A stretch of 64,000 nt of DNA from Lyngbya sp. PCC 8106 (lineage in GTDB: Bacteria; Cyanobacteriota; Cyanobacteriia; Cyanobacteriales; Microcoleaceae): positions 13,257 through 77,256 of the forward strand of contig NZ_AAVU01000036.1 in the NCBI RefSeq assembly GCF_000169095.1, read 5' to 3'. The notes below the pieces were generated by a model. It was not told the origin of the DNA. It saw only the letters and a program-made list of their open reading frames with translations, and ran no database searches. A program made the translations under genes and the position numbers. This document shows positions 28,146 to 37,805 of the stretch, piece by piece. Positions within the stretch are counted from its first letter, which is position 1. Each line of letters opens with the position of its first letter.

Positions 28146-29549
28146 ATGACTGTTTCTATCTCAAACAACTCCAACCATGCCCTCGTCATTGGAGGAAGCA
28201 TGGCTGGACTACTTGCTGCCCGAATTCTACTCAACCATTTTGAACGTGTAACTCTCGTTGAACGCGATCACTTTCCGTCCCAACCTCAACAGCGCCACGG
28301 TGTTCCTCAAGGTAGCCATGTTCATGTTTTATTAATCCAAGGACAGCAAATTCTTAATGATTTATTTCCCTGTTTAGAACAGGAACTTATTGCCGCAGAA
28401 GTTCCTCAAATTAACTGGACAGCAGAGTGGCTAACTTATAGCATTCGAGGTTGGCATCCTCGTTTTCCTTCAGACTTGAAGGTTTATGCTTGCAGTCGCA
28501 ACTTTTTAGAATGGAAAATTCGGCATCTTTTAACAGCCAATCAAAAGCTAGAAATTCTAGAAGATTGTCAGGTACAAAATCTCATCGCAAATTCAGATCA
28601 ATCTCAAATTATTGGTGTTGAACTCCACAACCGAAACACAAACAAAACCCAACACATTCAAACGGATTTTATTGTTGATGCGGGTGGACGTAATTCAAAA
28701 ACTCCCCAATGGTTAACGACTTTAGGTTATCAACCCCCTCAAGAAACAATTATTAATTCTTTTTTAGGATACGCTAGTTGTTGGTATCAAAAACCTGATG
28801 GCTTTGAAGCAGACTGGAAAGGATTATTAATAGAAGCTGAACCCCCTAATAAGACTCGGGGTGGTGTATTATATCCCGTAGAAGGAAATCGTTGGATCGT
28901 GACTTTAATGGGTTCAGGTAAAGATTATCCACCCACAGATGAACAGGAATTTTTAGACTTTGCTCGTAGTTTACGACATCCAATTTTATCAGAAGTGATC
29001 GCCAAAACTCAACCGATTTCTCCCATTTATAGCTATCGACGCACTGAAAACCGTTTACTTCATTATGAAAAACTACCTCAACTTCCAGAGGGATTAATAG
29101 CAATTGGAGATGCAGTTTGTGCATTTAATCCGATTTATGGTCAAGGAATGACAACAGCAGCTTTAGAAGCTTTAATGCTGGATAAATGTTTACAGAAAAG
29201 AGAAAATTTAGCCCAATTTACTCCCTATTTTTATCAACAACTGTATCAAGTTATTCAAAATCCTTGGATGCTAGCAACGGGCGAAGATTTTCGCTGGAAA
29301 ACGACGGTCGGGGGAAAAGCTAATCTCTCGACTTTAATTTTACAAAAATATACGGATCAACTGATGACAATGACAAACAAAAATCATAATATCTATTATA
29401 TCTGGCTTAAAGTTCTTCATATGTTAGAGCAACCTACAGCTTTGTTTCATCCTCAGTTTATTTTGCAAGTTTTGCAACAGATGGCGAGAGAACCTTTCTC
29501 TACGGTTGAAGACAATTTATCAAAAATTCCGACTATTTTTTATGAATAG
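28146..29549 (+). CDS. FAD-dependent monooxygenase-type oxidoreductase
   Basis: A 467-residue flavoprotein. The N-terminal dinucleotide-binding fold is ALVIGGSMAGLLAARILL (a GxGxxG variant), followed by acidic VERD that binds the ribose. DAGGRNSKTPQWL and the second FAD motif AIGDAVCAFNPIYGQGMTTA are typical of the PHBH-like group that includes epoxidases, hydroxylases and halogenases. There is no halogenase WxWxIP motif. It lacks membrane segments. The substrate is unknown, and no biosynthetic cluster surrounds it. Confidence 0.85.
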   Translation: MTVSISNNSNHALVIGGSMAGLLAARILLNHFERVTLVERDHFPSQPQQRHGVPQGSHVHVLLIQGQQILNDLFPCLEQELIAAEVPQINWTAEWLTYSIRGWHPRFPSDLKVYACSRNFLEWKIRHLLTANQKLEILEDCQVQNLIANSDQSQIIGVELHNRNTNKTQHIQTDFIVDAGGRNSKTPQWLTTLGYQPPQETIINSFLGYASCWYQKPDGFEADWKGLLIEAEPPNKTRGGVLYPVEGNRWIVTLMGSGKDYPPTDEQEFLDFARSLRHPILSEVIAKTQPISPIYSYRRTENRLLHYEKLPQLPEGLIAIGDAVCAFNPIYGQGMTTAALEALMLDKCLQKRENLAQFTPYFYQQLYQVIQNPWMLATGEDFRWKTTVGGKANLSTLILQKYTDQLMTMTNKNHNIYYIWLKVLHMLEQPTALFHPQFILQVLQQMAREPFSTVEDNLSKIPTIFYE

Positions 29550-29973
29550 GAAATACTTAAATATTGGCGACTAATGATTAATAGAGAGTGAGAAGTGAAC
29601 AGTAGGAGGAATTCATAAATTGCCTCTGTGCCTTGTATCCTTGTCTCAGAGTTCTCTCTGTAGTCATTTCCTACTGGGTTTAATTTTTTTGTAAATCAAG
29701 AACAGATTACTGGTATTATAAGCCATCAGTGTAGTGCCTCAAGGATAGAATTGTTTTGTTTAATGGGACAATCTAACAGCTTTGGGTACAATTTGAGTGC
29801 AAATTTGAGCTTTAGAAAGACTGAATTTGATTAAATTTGATTAAATTCTATTGAATAGAGTTGAATTTGATTTATAGTATTTAGTCTGACGATTAACCCT
29901 TTGATTAAAAATAGTAGAAGATTCTGCCCTGAACTTATTCTGTGGTTCGTTTTTCCCAACTCTCTAAAATACC
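29550..29973. repeat. Gene-free spacer with TTGATTAAAT-type short repeats
   Basis: 424 bases without a gene. At about 29820-29873 there is a run of imperfect GAATTTGATTA units, a low-complexity AT microrepeat. The rest shows no coding frame, RNA gene or terminator I can support. Confidence 0.5.
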
Positions 29974-30243
29974 ATGAATCAAGACTCTCAAGAACGGCAT
30001 CAAGCCTATTGGCGTGCCAATACCAAGCTCATTATCACTCTCCTACTGATTTGGGCTTTTGTTTCTTTAGGATGCGGAATTCTTCTGGTTCCTGTATTAA
30101 ATAATATTTCTCTCGGCAACGTCCCGTTAGGATTTTGGTTTGCTCAACAAGGATCAATTTATGTGTTTGTCATTCTGATTTTTGTCTATGCTCATCAAAT
30201 GGACAAACTAGATCGCAAATATGATATCAAAAGGAGAGATTAA
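29974..30243 (+). CDS. DUF4212 small subunit of sodium:solute symporter
   Basis: An 89-residue membrane protein with two hydrophobic helices (residues ~22-45 and ~58-78) and the family's YWRANTKLI opening and FAQQGSIYVFVILIFVYA core, ending in a positively charged tail. DUF4212 proteins are encoded directly before VC_2705-type SSS transporters and are considered their small subunit. Here the SSS gene starts 3 bases after this stop, which supports the pairing. Confidence 0.9.
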   Translation: MNQDSQERHQAYWRANTKLIITLLLIWAFVSLGCGILLVPVLNNISLGNVPLGFWFAQQGSIYVFVILIFVYAHQMDKLDRKYDIKRRD

Positions 30244-30246
30244 ATC

Positions 30247-31938
30247 ATGTCTGTAGAAGTTTGGACGACTATTTTTGTGATCATCTCATTTATTCTTTAT
30301 CTCTATATTGGTTGGAGTTCGAGAGTTCGAGATAGTAAAGAATTTTATGTAGCCGGACAAGGGGTTCCTTCCCTCGCTAATGGTGCTGCAACTGCGGCGG
30401 ATTGGATGTCGGCAGCTTCGTTTATTTCGATGGCAGGATTAATCTCTTTTTTGGGATACGATGGTTCAATTTATTTGATGGGATGGACGGGTGGTTATGT
30501 ATTATTAGCATTACTTCTTGCCCCCTATTTACGCAAGTTTGGGAAGTACACCGTTCCTGATTTTGTCGGCGATCGCTATTACTCAAATATTGCCCGTTTA
30601 GTGGCTGTTGTTGCGGCGATTTTTGTCTCCTTAACCTATGTCGCCGGACAAATGCGAGGCGTGGGAATTGTCTTTAGTCGGTTCCTACAAGTCAACATCG
30701 AAACAGGTGTGATCATTGGCATGGTAATTGTTGGATTTTTTGCCGTTTTAGGCGGCATGAAAGGCATTACTTGGACACAAGTTGCTCAATATGTTGTGTT
30801 AATTTTTGCCTTCTTAATTCCAGCGATCGCAATTTCTATTCTTCTGACTGGAAATCCCGTTCCCCAAGTCAGTTTTGCCTTCAGTGATATCATTCCCAAA
30901 CTCAACCAAATTCAAACGGATTTAGGGTTTCAAGAATACACCCAACCCTTTGTGAATAAATCCATGTTAGACGTGCTGTTTATCACTATTGCTTTAATGG
31001 TGGGAACAGCCGGTTTACCTCATGTGATCGTCCGCTTTTATACCGTTCCTGATGTTCGTGCTGCTCGATATTCAGCCGGTTGGGCGTTATTATTTATTGC
31101 CCTGTTATATACTACTGCACCTGCACTTGCTTCCTTTGCTCGTTACAACTTAATTACCACCTTACATGACCAACCCATCGAAGAAGTACGTCAATTAGAT
31201 TGGGTGAATAAATGGGAACAAACCGGACTTTTAGCCTTTGAAGACAAGAACAACGACGGACGCTTTCAACTCACTCCTAATGCTGAAACAAACGAAATCA
31301 CAATTGACCGTGATATCATCGTTCTTTCGACTCCAGAAGTCGCTAAATTAGCCCCTTGGGTGATTGCATTAGTCGCCGCCGGAGGACTTGCCGCCGCTTT
31401 ATCAACAGCTTCCGGTTTATTACTCGTTATCTCTAGTTCGGTTGCTCACGATGTTTATTATCGCATGATTAACCCCGGAGCATCAGAATCTTTGCGAGTG
31501 ATGGTCGGTCGAATTATGGTCGGATTTGCGATCGCTATTGCTGGATATTTTGGGGTGAATCCCCCTGGATTTGTTGCCCAAGTTGTAGCGTTTGCATTTG
31601 GGTTAGCAGCAGCAAGTTTCTTCCCGGTTATTATTCTGGGAGTGTTTGATAAACGCACGAACCGAGAAGGCGCAATTGCGGGAATGATTGTCGGTTTAGC
31701 CTTCACAATATTCTACATTCTTGGGGTGAAATTCTACAACATGGAACCCTGGTTTTTTGGGGTTTCGGCTGAGGGAATTGGCACCTTAGGGATGATTCTC
31801 AACTTCATCGTCACTTTTGGGGTTTCTCGCGTAACACCACCCCCACCTGAGTCGGTTCAAAGGTTAGTTGAGGAGTTAAGAACTCCCGGTGATGAACCGC
31901 CTGCAATTGAAGAAGTTGGAGAAGACTATTTGGATTAA
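30247..31938 (+). CDS. Sodium:solute symporter (VC_2705 type)
   Basis: A 563-residue SSS-family symporter with about thirteen membrane helices. Family features include SKEFYVAGQGVPSLANGAAT and AADWMSAASFISMAG near the N terminus, GTAGLPHVIVRFYTV mid-protein, and LAAALSTASGLLLVISSSVAHD. Between helices at ~residues 300-360 is a hydrophilic insert with EDKNNDGRFQLT, a calcium-binding-like loop. It forms a two-gene unit with the DUF4212 gene, 3 bases upstream. Relatives carry acetate, lactate or other small monocarboxylates; the substrate here is not known. Confidence 0.92.
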   Translation: MSVEVWTTIFVIISFILYLYIGWSSRVRDSKEFYVAGQGVPSLANGAATAADWMSAASFISMAGLISFLGYDGSIYLMGWTGGYVLLALLLAPYLRKFGKYTVPDFVGDRYYSNIARLVAVVAAIFVSLTYVAGQMRGVGIVFSRFLQVNIETGVIIGMVIVGFFAVLGGMKGITWTQVAQYVVLIFAFLIPAIAISILLTGNPVPQVSFAFSDIIPKLNQIQTDLGFQEYTQPFVNKSMLDVLFITIALMVGTAGLPHVIVRFYTVPDVRAARYSAGWALLFIALLYTTAPALASFARYNLITTLHDQPIEEVRQLDWVNKWEQTGLLAFEDKNNDGRFQLTPNAETNEITIDRDIIVLSTPEVAKLAPWVIALVAAGGLAAALSTASGLLLVISSSVAHDVYYRMINPGASESLRVMVGRIMVGFAIAIAGYFGVNPPGFVAQVVAFAFGLAAASFFPVIILGVFDKRTNREGAIAGMIVGLAFTIFYILGVKFYNMEPWFFGVSAEGIGTLGMILNFIVTFGVSRVTPPPPESVQRLVEELRTPGDEPPAIEEVGEDYLD

Positions 31939-31953
31939 TTTTAATCCGTTTGG

Positions 31954-31976
31954 AGGACATGGCATTCCTATGTCCT
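31954..31976. terminator. Possible hairpin between convergent genes
   Basis: AGGACAT and ATGTCCT pair across a nine-base loop in the 42-base gap between the symporter gene and trpF, which converge. No clear U-run follows on either strand, so it is a weak terminator candidate. Confidence 0.35.
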
Positions 31977-31980
31977 TCAA

Positions 31981-32613
31981 TCAAGCCGATTTTAAAAGCA
32001 CTTGAAATAATTGCCTAACTTTGTCTAAATCTTTATCACCGGGAGACTGTTCAACACCACTTGATAAATCAATTCCATCCGGTTTTAATAAATTTAACGC
32101 TTCTAATACGTTATCCGGTGTTAAACCGCCTGCCAATAACCACCGGATTGACGGACGAAATTGTTGTAAACTATTCCAATCTAAAGTGTGACCTGTTCCT
32201 CCTAATTGTTGAGGATGATAGGCATCTAGGAGTAAAGTATCAACGTGATCAATATAAGTTTCAGCTAAATCTAACGCTTCTGGGGTTTTCACTCGAATAG
32301 CTTTAATAATTTCTAAATGGGGGAATGATTGACGGAGGCGATCGCAAAATTCCAAAGATTCGCCACCATGTAGTTGAATTCCAGTCAAGTCTGCTGCCAA
32401 TAGAGTTTGACTAATTTCCTCTAGGCTAGCATTAGCAAAAACCCCGATTCGTTCTACCGTTATCGGTAAAAGTTCAATAACTGCTTGAATATTTTGAGGA
32501 GTGATAAACCGAGGCGAACTCTGAACACAAATAAATCCTAGAGTCGTCGCCCCCAACTCAGCGATCGCTTTTCCCTGATCGGGTTTCGTAATTCCACAAA
32601 TTTTAACCCGCAT
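31981..32613 (-). CDS. trpF: Phosphoribosylanthranilate isomerase
   Basis: A 210-residue (beta/alpha)8 enzyme that converts N-(5-phosphoribosyl)anthranilate to CdRP in tryptophan synthesis. The catalytic Cys is in MRVKICGIT, the catalytic Asp in LLLDAY (followed by GGTGHTLDW), and phosphate-binding glycines are in LLAGGLTPDNV and IDLSSGVEQSPGDKD. Length is normal. It is not next to other trp genes, which is usual in cyanobacteria. Confidence 0.97.
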   Translation of the reverse strand: MRVKICGITKPDQGKAIAELGATTLGFICVQSSPRFITPQNIQAVIELLPITVERIGVFANASLEEISQTLLAADLTGIQLHGGESLEFCDRLRQSFPHLEIIKAIRVKTPEALDLAETYIDHVDTLLLDAYHPQQLGGTGHTLDWNSLQQFRPSIRWLLAGGLTPDNVLEALNLLKPDGIDLSSGVEQSPGDKDLDKVRQLFQVLLKSA

Positions 32614-32840
32614 TTGAATACCTAAGTCTCTATTTTTTTTATTTTAAACTCAAATCCTGATCACGACCTTGATAAATCTATCGGAAGTTAGATGAAAAAA
32701 TTTCTTAATCTAGTTTAGAGTTGTTGCAAGTTTTAACAAATATGTTAATTATTTCAACAATTTTATACTTTCGGCAAACTCATCCCTATAATACCAGATA
32801 ACCTTAAACCTGACCGCATTTTAAGCATCAATTAATTTAA

Positions 32841-32846
32841 GAGGAG
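32841..32846 (+). promoter_or_regulatory. Ribosome binding site deciding the psaK start
   Basis: GAGGAG lies 8 bases before the TTG at 32855 but 20 bases before the ATG at 32867. Normal spacing therefore favours the TTG start, which adds four residues (MIYS) to PsaK. Confidence 0.55.
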
Positions 32847-32854
32847 AACCCAAT

Positions 32855-33139
32855 TTGATTTACTCTATGTTACATCTGGCTGTGCAATCTACCGTTCCCT
32901 CTACATCGCAGTGGTCGCCGAAAGTCGCACTGATTATGATTCTCTGTAACTTATTTGCGATCGCCATTGGATTTTATGCGATTCCTCAAAAAAATCGAGG
33001 TCGAGGCCCTGCTCTTCCGGTGCAATTACCCGGTTTATTTGCAGGCTTCGGTGTTCCTGAATTGTTAGCAACAGCCAGTTTCGGACATTTATTAGGTGCC
33101 GGAATGATTCTCGGATTGAGTAACGCAGGTGTCCTCTAA
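32855..33139 (+). CDS. psaK: Photosystem I reaction centre subunit PsaK
   Basis: A 94-residue thylakoid protein with two membrane helices joined by a short loop, at the edge of PSI where it takes part in energy transfer from antenna. Diagnostic segments are WSPKVALIMILCNLFAIAIG and the ending SFGHLLGAGMILGLSNAGVL. The start is TTG at 32855 by ribosome-site spacing, with ATG at 32867 as the alternative. A separate membrane protease gene begins downstream; some frames of the two overlap only if an upstream start is used for the latter. Confidence 0.95.
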   Translation: MIYSMLHLAVQSTVPSTSQWSPKVALIMILCNLFAIAIGFYAIPQKNRGRGPALPVQLPGLFAGFGVPELLATASFGHLLGAGMILGLSNAGVL

Positions 33140-33236
33140 ACCCGAGCTGAGGAGCGTTGTTGGTACACTAGAAAGAGAACATAATCAATCCTGGGTATCA
33201 ACAACAGGAATAGCGAGAGTTAAGGATATAAAGCCC

Positions 33237-34442
33237 ATGCAAGCAGGTTGGCGAATAGGATCAATATTTGGGATTCCGCTCTATATCGATTCTTCTTGGT
33301 TTTTGATTTTGCTACTTGTAACCCTTGCCAATAGCCAGGATTACTTAAAGTGGGGGCAAATCCTGTCGTGGAGTGCCGGGTTTGCCCTCTCACTATTACT
33401 ATTTGGCTCTGTATTATTGCATGAGCTAGGGCATAGTTTAGTTGCCAAATCTCAAGGAATTCAAGTCAATTCTATCACCTTATTTTTATTTGGAGGAATT
33501 GCATCAATTGATCGCGAATCCAAAACCCCAGGTCAAGCTTTTCAAGTCGCAATTGCTGGGCCTTTGGTCAGTTTAGCACTGTTTTTTGTTTTGAGTTTAA
33601 TGGCTCAGATTTTGCCTGAATCGAGTTTAACGGGCGCTTTAGCCAATCGCCTTGCGGGAATTAACCTTGTTTTAGCTTTATTTAACATGATTCCCGGCTT
33701 ACCCTTAGATGGGGGTCAAGTGTTAAAAGCAGCCATTTGGAAATTTACAGGAAGTCGTTTTGCAGGCGTTCGCTGGGCGGCGAGAACAGGTCAAGCCATC
33801 GGTTGGATCGCGATCTCTTTAGGACTAACAATCTTTTTATTAGAAAATCAATTTGGCGGTTTGTGGATTGCTTTTATTGGATGGTTTGCGGTGCGGAATG
33901 CCACCTCTTATAATCGCATGACTGATTTACAAGAAATCTTGCTCAAAGTCACCGCAGAAAAAACAATGACCCGAGAATTTAGAGTCGTTGATGCAGATTT
34001 AACCCTACGAGAATTTGCCGACGAATATCTAATTACACCGGACACCGTTCCCGTCTATTTTGCGGCTTCTAATGGTCGTTATCGAGGGTTGGTTTCGATT
34101 GATGCTCTACGAGTCATTGAACGTAGCCAATGGAATATTCAAACCCTAAATGATGTGGTTAAACCCCTCGAACAATTAGTCACGATCTTGGAAAAAACAC
34201 CTTTATTTGAGGTGATTAACAATCTAGAAATACAAAAACTTTCTCGGATCACTGTTTTATCTCCAGCCGGGGCTGTAGCAGGTATAATTGATCGCGGTGA
34301 TATTGTTCGGGCTGTATTAACTGAAATGAAAGTTCCGGTTCCTGAAGGTGAGATTAAACGCATTAAATCAGAAGGAAATTATCCACCCGGATTACCTCTA
34401 GTTTCCATCGCCCAAACAACTGCTTCTTATAGCAAAGCTTAA
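33237..34442 (+). CDS. Site-2 protease (M50) with CBS-like domain
   Basis: A 401-residue intramembrane metalloprotease. The zinc motif HELGH is in SVLLHELGHSLVAK; the second motif with the third ligand is NMIPGLPLDGGQVLKA. About six hydrophobic segments occupy residues 1-240, and a cytoplasmic C-terminal part (~255-370) looks like a CBS pair. The ATG at 33237 is preferred because AAGGAT lies just before it and homologues start at MQAGWRIGSIFGIPL; an in-frame ATG farther up at 33129 would overlap psaK. Such proteases cleave membrane-bound regulators such as anti-sigma factors; the substrate is unknown. Confidence 0.9.
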   Translation: MQAGWRIGSIFGIPLYIDSSWFLILLLVTLANSQDYLKWGQILSWSAGFALSLLLFGSVLLHELGHSLVAKSQGIQVNSITLFLFGGIASIDRESKTPGQAFQVAIAGPLVSLALFFVLSLMAQILPESSLTGALANRLAGINLVLALFNMIPGLPLDGGQVLKAAIWKFTGSRFAGVRWAARTGQAIGWIAISLGLTIFLLENQFGGLWIAFIGWFAVRNATSYNRMTDLQEILLKVTAEKTMTREFRVVDADLTLREFADEYLITPDTVPVYFAASNGRYRGLVSIDALRVIERSQWNIQTLNDVVKPLEQLVTILEKTPLFEVINNLEIQKLSRITVLSPAGAVAGIIDRGDIVRAVLTEMKVPVPEGEIKRIKSEGNYPPGLPLVSIAQTTASYSKA

Positions 34443-34610
34443 AGATTTTTTCTAGAGTTCAGTACCACTCTCTCGGATTATTTTCTGGGAGTTTTGTTTT
34501 ATAGTATAGCCTCAACTCTCTCTTGATTGTATGAAAAACACCTGAACTCAATGAGTAAGCGTTATCATAGGAATGATTAAATCCGATCAAATCTGTTGGT
34601 GGCTATGTAA

Positions 34611-37600
34611 ATGAAACCGTTTGTTCATCTGTTGACTCAGATTTTCACTAGACTACCCCTGCGAGTTGTTTTGATTGTTCCCTTTATATTGCAAATTTTC
34701 GGGACAGTTGGACTGGTTGGGTATCTTTCTTTTAAAAACGGACAACAAGCCGTTGAAGACTTAGCACAGCAGTTAATGGATGAGGTGGGAGATCGGGTTG
34801 AGCAGAATTTTTCTAGTTATTTGAATACCCTAGAAAAAATCACCAAAAATAATGCAGAAGCCTTAAAAATGGGGATTTTACCTGCGGAAAATCTCGAAGT
34901 GTTACAGCGTTATTTTTGGCAGCAAATACAAATTTTTGAGCGAGCTAATGCTATCGGAATTGCTACAGAAAACAAAGATTTTTTAATAATTGAAACTCCC
35001 AGACTGGGAACACTAATTCTGAGAATTTATAATCAATCCACTCAAGGACAACAATATAACTACCAACTGAATGACCAAGGAAATCCGATTCAACTGGTTG
35101 AAACTCATTCTTATGATCCTCATAACGATCCGCCCGGTAATCCTTGGTATAGCCGAACAAAAAAGGCAGGAAAATCAATCTGGATACACAGTGTTTCTGC
35201 GCCTTTAGGTTATGACAAACCTATTGTAACTCTCGTTAATTTTCAACCCTTTTATAATCAGCAAGGCAAATTTTCAGGAGTGGTTACTGCGGCTTTTCAT
35301 CTCTCTCAAATTGGAGAGTTTTTAGCAAAGCTGGAAATTGGAAAAACGGGAGAGGCATTTATTATTGATGGCGAAGGATTTTTGATTGCCACTTCTACAG
35401 GAGAACTCCCTTTTATTCAGAATTTTGATATTGATAAAGCCCGAACGCTCGATCCGAAAAGACGGAAAAAGTTAGCAATTAAAAGTGAAAGTTTTCTGGT
35501 TCAAAATGCCACCCAAACCCTGTTAGATAGTTTTAAAAGTTTAAAGCAAATTGATCGCCGTCAACAGCTTAATTTTAAATTTTATAATCAAAAGTATTTT
35601 TTACAAGTTACTCCCGCTCAACAAGATAAAGGCTTAGAGTTTTTTACGGTAATTGTTGTACCGGAATCGGACTTTATGGCTCAAATTTATGCCAATACTC
35701 GCACAACCGTTATTTTATGTATTATTGCTTTAAGCGTAGCCCTAATTTTAGGCATTCTCACAACTCGTTGGGTGATAAAACCTATCCTAAAATTAAATCA
35801 AGCTGCTAAAGATATCGCCCAGGGAAAATGGGATAAAACGATAGAAACAAAACGCAGCGATGAACTAGGAGAACTCGCCCATTCTTTTAACCAAATGGCA
35901 CATCAACTACAAGCTTCTTTTGCCGAACTTAAAGATAGTGAAAGTCGCTTATTTCAATACCTTGAAGCCTTACCTGTAGGAGTATCTGTTCACGATATCA
36001 CCGGAAAACTGTATTATGCAAATCAAACCAGTAGACAACTGTTAAATATTCAAACTCTTTTGGATGCTCAAGCAAAAGAACTGAGTCAAGCTTACCAAAT
36101 TTATCAAGCGGGAACCGGAAAACTTTATCCCACAAATGCTTTACCTGCGGTTCGGGCTTTAAAAGGAGAAATTGTTTACATTGATGATCTGGAAATTCAC
36201 TACCCGAATAAAATTTTACCCATAGAAGTTTGGGCAACTCCAATTTATAATGAACAAGGTCAAATCATATATGCGATCGCTGCTTTTCAAGATATTACCC
36301 AACGTAAACAAGCCGAACAACTATTAGCCGACTACAACTGCACCTTAGAAGCACAAGTGACTCAACGCACCCAAGAACTCGCAGAAGCCAAAGAAAAAGC
36401 CGAAGTAGCCAACGTTGCTAAAAGTGCTTTTATTGCCAATATGAGCCATGAATTACGCACTCCACTGAATGCGATTTTGGGATTTTCTCAAATTATGAAT
36501 CGTTCATCTAATCTTCCCAATGAACATCAAGAAAGTGTCAAAATTATTAACCGTAGTGGAGAGTATTTACTCACCCTGATTAATAATATTTTAGATGTGT
36601 CTAAAATCGAAGCCGGAAAAATCACACTCAACTCTAAGAATTTTTATCTGGTTCGACTCTTAGATGAAATTGAAGAATTATTTAAGCTAAAATCGATCAA
36701 TCAAGGACTACAATTATATTTTGAACGTGAAGATAATATTCCTCAATATATTCAAACCGATGAGTTGAAATTACGGGAAGTTTTAATTAACTTACTCAGC
36801 AATGCCATGAAGTTCACCCAGGTTGGAGGTATTTATCTGAGAGTGAAAACTAGATCAACTCCCGAAACAGAACCCTCAACTCAAACCCTCTATTTTGAAG
36901 TCGAAGATACAGGAGTGGGAATTTTATCAGAAGAACTCAGTCAACTATTTGAAGCTTTTAGTCAGACTCAAAGCGGAAAACAAGCCCAAGAAGGAACAGG
37001 TTTAGGGTTAGCCATTAGTCAGAAATTTGTAGAACTTATGGGCGGTGAAATTAACGTTAAAAGTCAAGCAGGAGTCGGAACTATTTTTAGCTTTAATATT
37101 CAGGTAAACGTAGTTCAACCTACAGAAGTAGAAACCCAAACCTCTCCTCGGAAAATTATTGCCCTTGAACCCCATCAACCTTGTTATAAACTTCTAATTG
37201 TTGATGATAACCTGATTAACCGTAAACTGTTAATTCAACTGCTGAATCCTTTTGGGTTTGAACTCAAAGAAGCAACAAATGGCAAAGAAGCAATTGAAAT
37301 TTGGCAAGACTGGGAACCGCATTTGATTTGGATGGATATGAGAATGCCTGTGATGGATGGTTATGCAGCCACAACCCAGATTAAAACCACAACCAAAGGA
37401 CAAGCAACGGCGATTATTGCGATTACGGCTAGCGTATTAGAAGAGGATAGAAATATTATTCTCTCAGCCGGATGTGATGACTTTGTGCGGAAACCCTTTC
37501 AAGAATCTATAATATTTGAAATGCTGGAAAAACATTTAGGAGTTCGTTTTATTTATGAAGAAATTAATGTCTCTACGAAACAAGAAATTAGTTCTACTTT

Positions 37601-37805
37601 AGATGTAGATAGCTTAAAAGTCATGCCACCCGATTGGTTAGAGGAACTTTATCAAGCCTCAATGGATTTAGATGATGACTGGGTTTTAACACTTATTACT
37701 CAAATTCCTGAAAATCAAGCTTCTCTGGCAACAGCTTTAACCTATTGTGTTAAAAATTTTCGTTTGGATAAAATTATTGATTTAATTGAAATTATAAAAA
37801 GATGA
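34611..37805 (+). CDS. Membrane-bound hybrid histidine kinase (dCache-HAMP-PAS-HK-REC)
   Basis: A 1064-residue sensor. TM1 is at ~17-40, a double-Cache-type extracytoplasmic domain fills ~45-365 (DPPGNPWYSRTKKAGKSIWI is a typical Cache segment), TM2 is at ~366-386, then HAMP (~388-440), PAS (~445-575), a coiled coil, HisKA with H613 (FIANMSHELRTPLN), HATPase_c (NAMKFTQ, DTGVGI, GTGLGL) and a receiver with Asp909 (IWMDMRMPVMDG). About 80 more residues follow the receiver, possibly an Hpt-like tail but without an obvious phospho-His. The last 4 bases overlap the next gene, a REC-LOV-GGDEF protein, so the two likely act together. The Cache ligand is unknown. Confidence 0.95.
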   Translation: MKPFVHLLTQIFTRLPLRVVLIVPFILQIFGTVGLVGYLSFKNGQQAVEDLAQQLMDEVGDRVEQNFSSYLNTLEKITKNNAEALKMGILPAENLEVLQRYFWQQIQIFERANAIGIATENKDFLIIETPRLGTLILRIYNQSTQGQQYNYQLNDQGNPIQLVETHSYDPHNDPPGNPWYSRTKKAGKSIWIHSVSAPLGYDKPIVTLVNFQPFYNQQGKFSGVVTAAFHLSQIGEFLAKLEIGKTGEAFIIDGEGFLIATSTGELPFIQNFDIDKARTLDPKRRKKLAIKSESFLVQNATQTLLDSFKSLKQIDRRQQLNFKFYNQKYFLQVTPAQQDKGLEFFTVIVVPESDFMAQIYANTRTTVILCIIALSVALILGILTTRWVIKPILKLNQAAKDIAQGKWDKTIETKRSDELGELAHSFNQMAHQLQASFAELKDSESRLFQYLEALPVGVSVHDITGKLYYANQTSRQLLNIQTLLDAQAKELSQAYQIYQAGTGKLYPTNALPAVRALKGEIVYIDDLEIHYPNKILPIEVWATPIYNEQGQIIYAIAAFQDITQRKQAEQLLADYNCTLEAQVTQRTQELAEAKEKAEVANVAKSAFIANMSHELRTPLNAILGFSQIMNRSSNLPNEHQESVKIINRSGEYLLTLINNILDVSKIEAGKITLNSKNFYLVRLLDEIEELFKLKSINQGLQLYFEREDNIPQYIQTDELKLREVLINLLSNAMKFTQVGGIYLRVKTRSTPETEPSTQTLYFEVEDTGVGILSEELSQLFEAFSQTQSGKQAQEGTGLGLAISQKFVELMGGEINVKSQAGVGTIFSFNIQVNVVQPTEVETQTSPRKIIALEPHQPCYKLLIVDDNLINRKLLIQLLNPFGFELKEATNGKEAIEIWQDWEPHLIWMDMRMPVMDGYAATTQIKTTTKGQATAIIAITASVLEEDRNIILSAGCDDFVRKPFQESIIFEMLEKHLGVRFIYEEINVSTKQEISSTLDVDSLKVMPPDWLEELYQASMDLDDDWVLTLITQIPENQASLATALTYCVKNFRLDKIIDLIEIIKR

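Noticed and set aside
33129..33236. Earlier start for the site-2 protease overlapping psaK
   Set aside because: The internal ATG at 33237 has a ribosome site and matches the family start.
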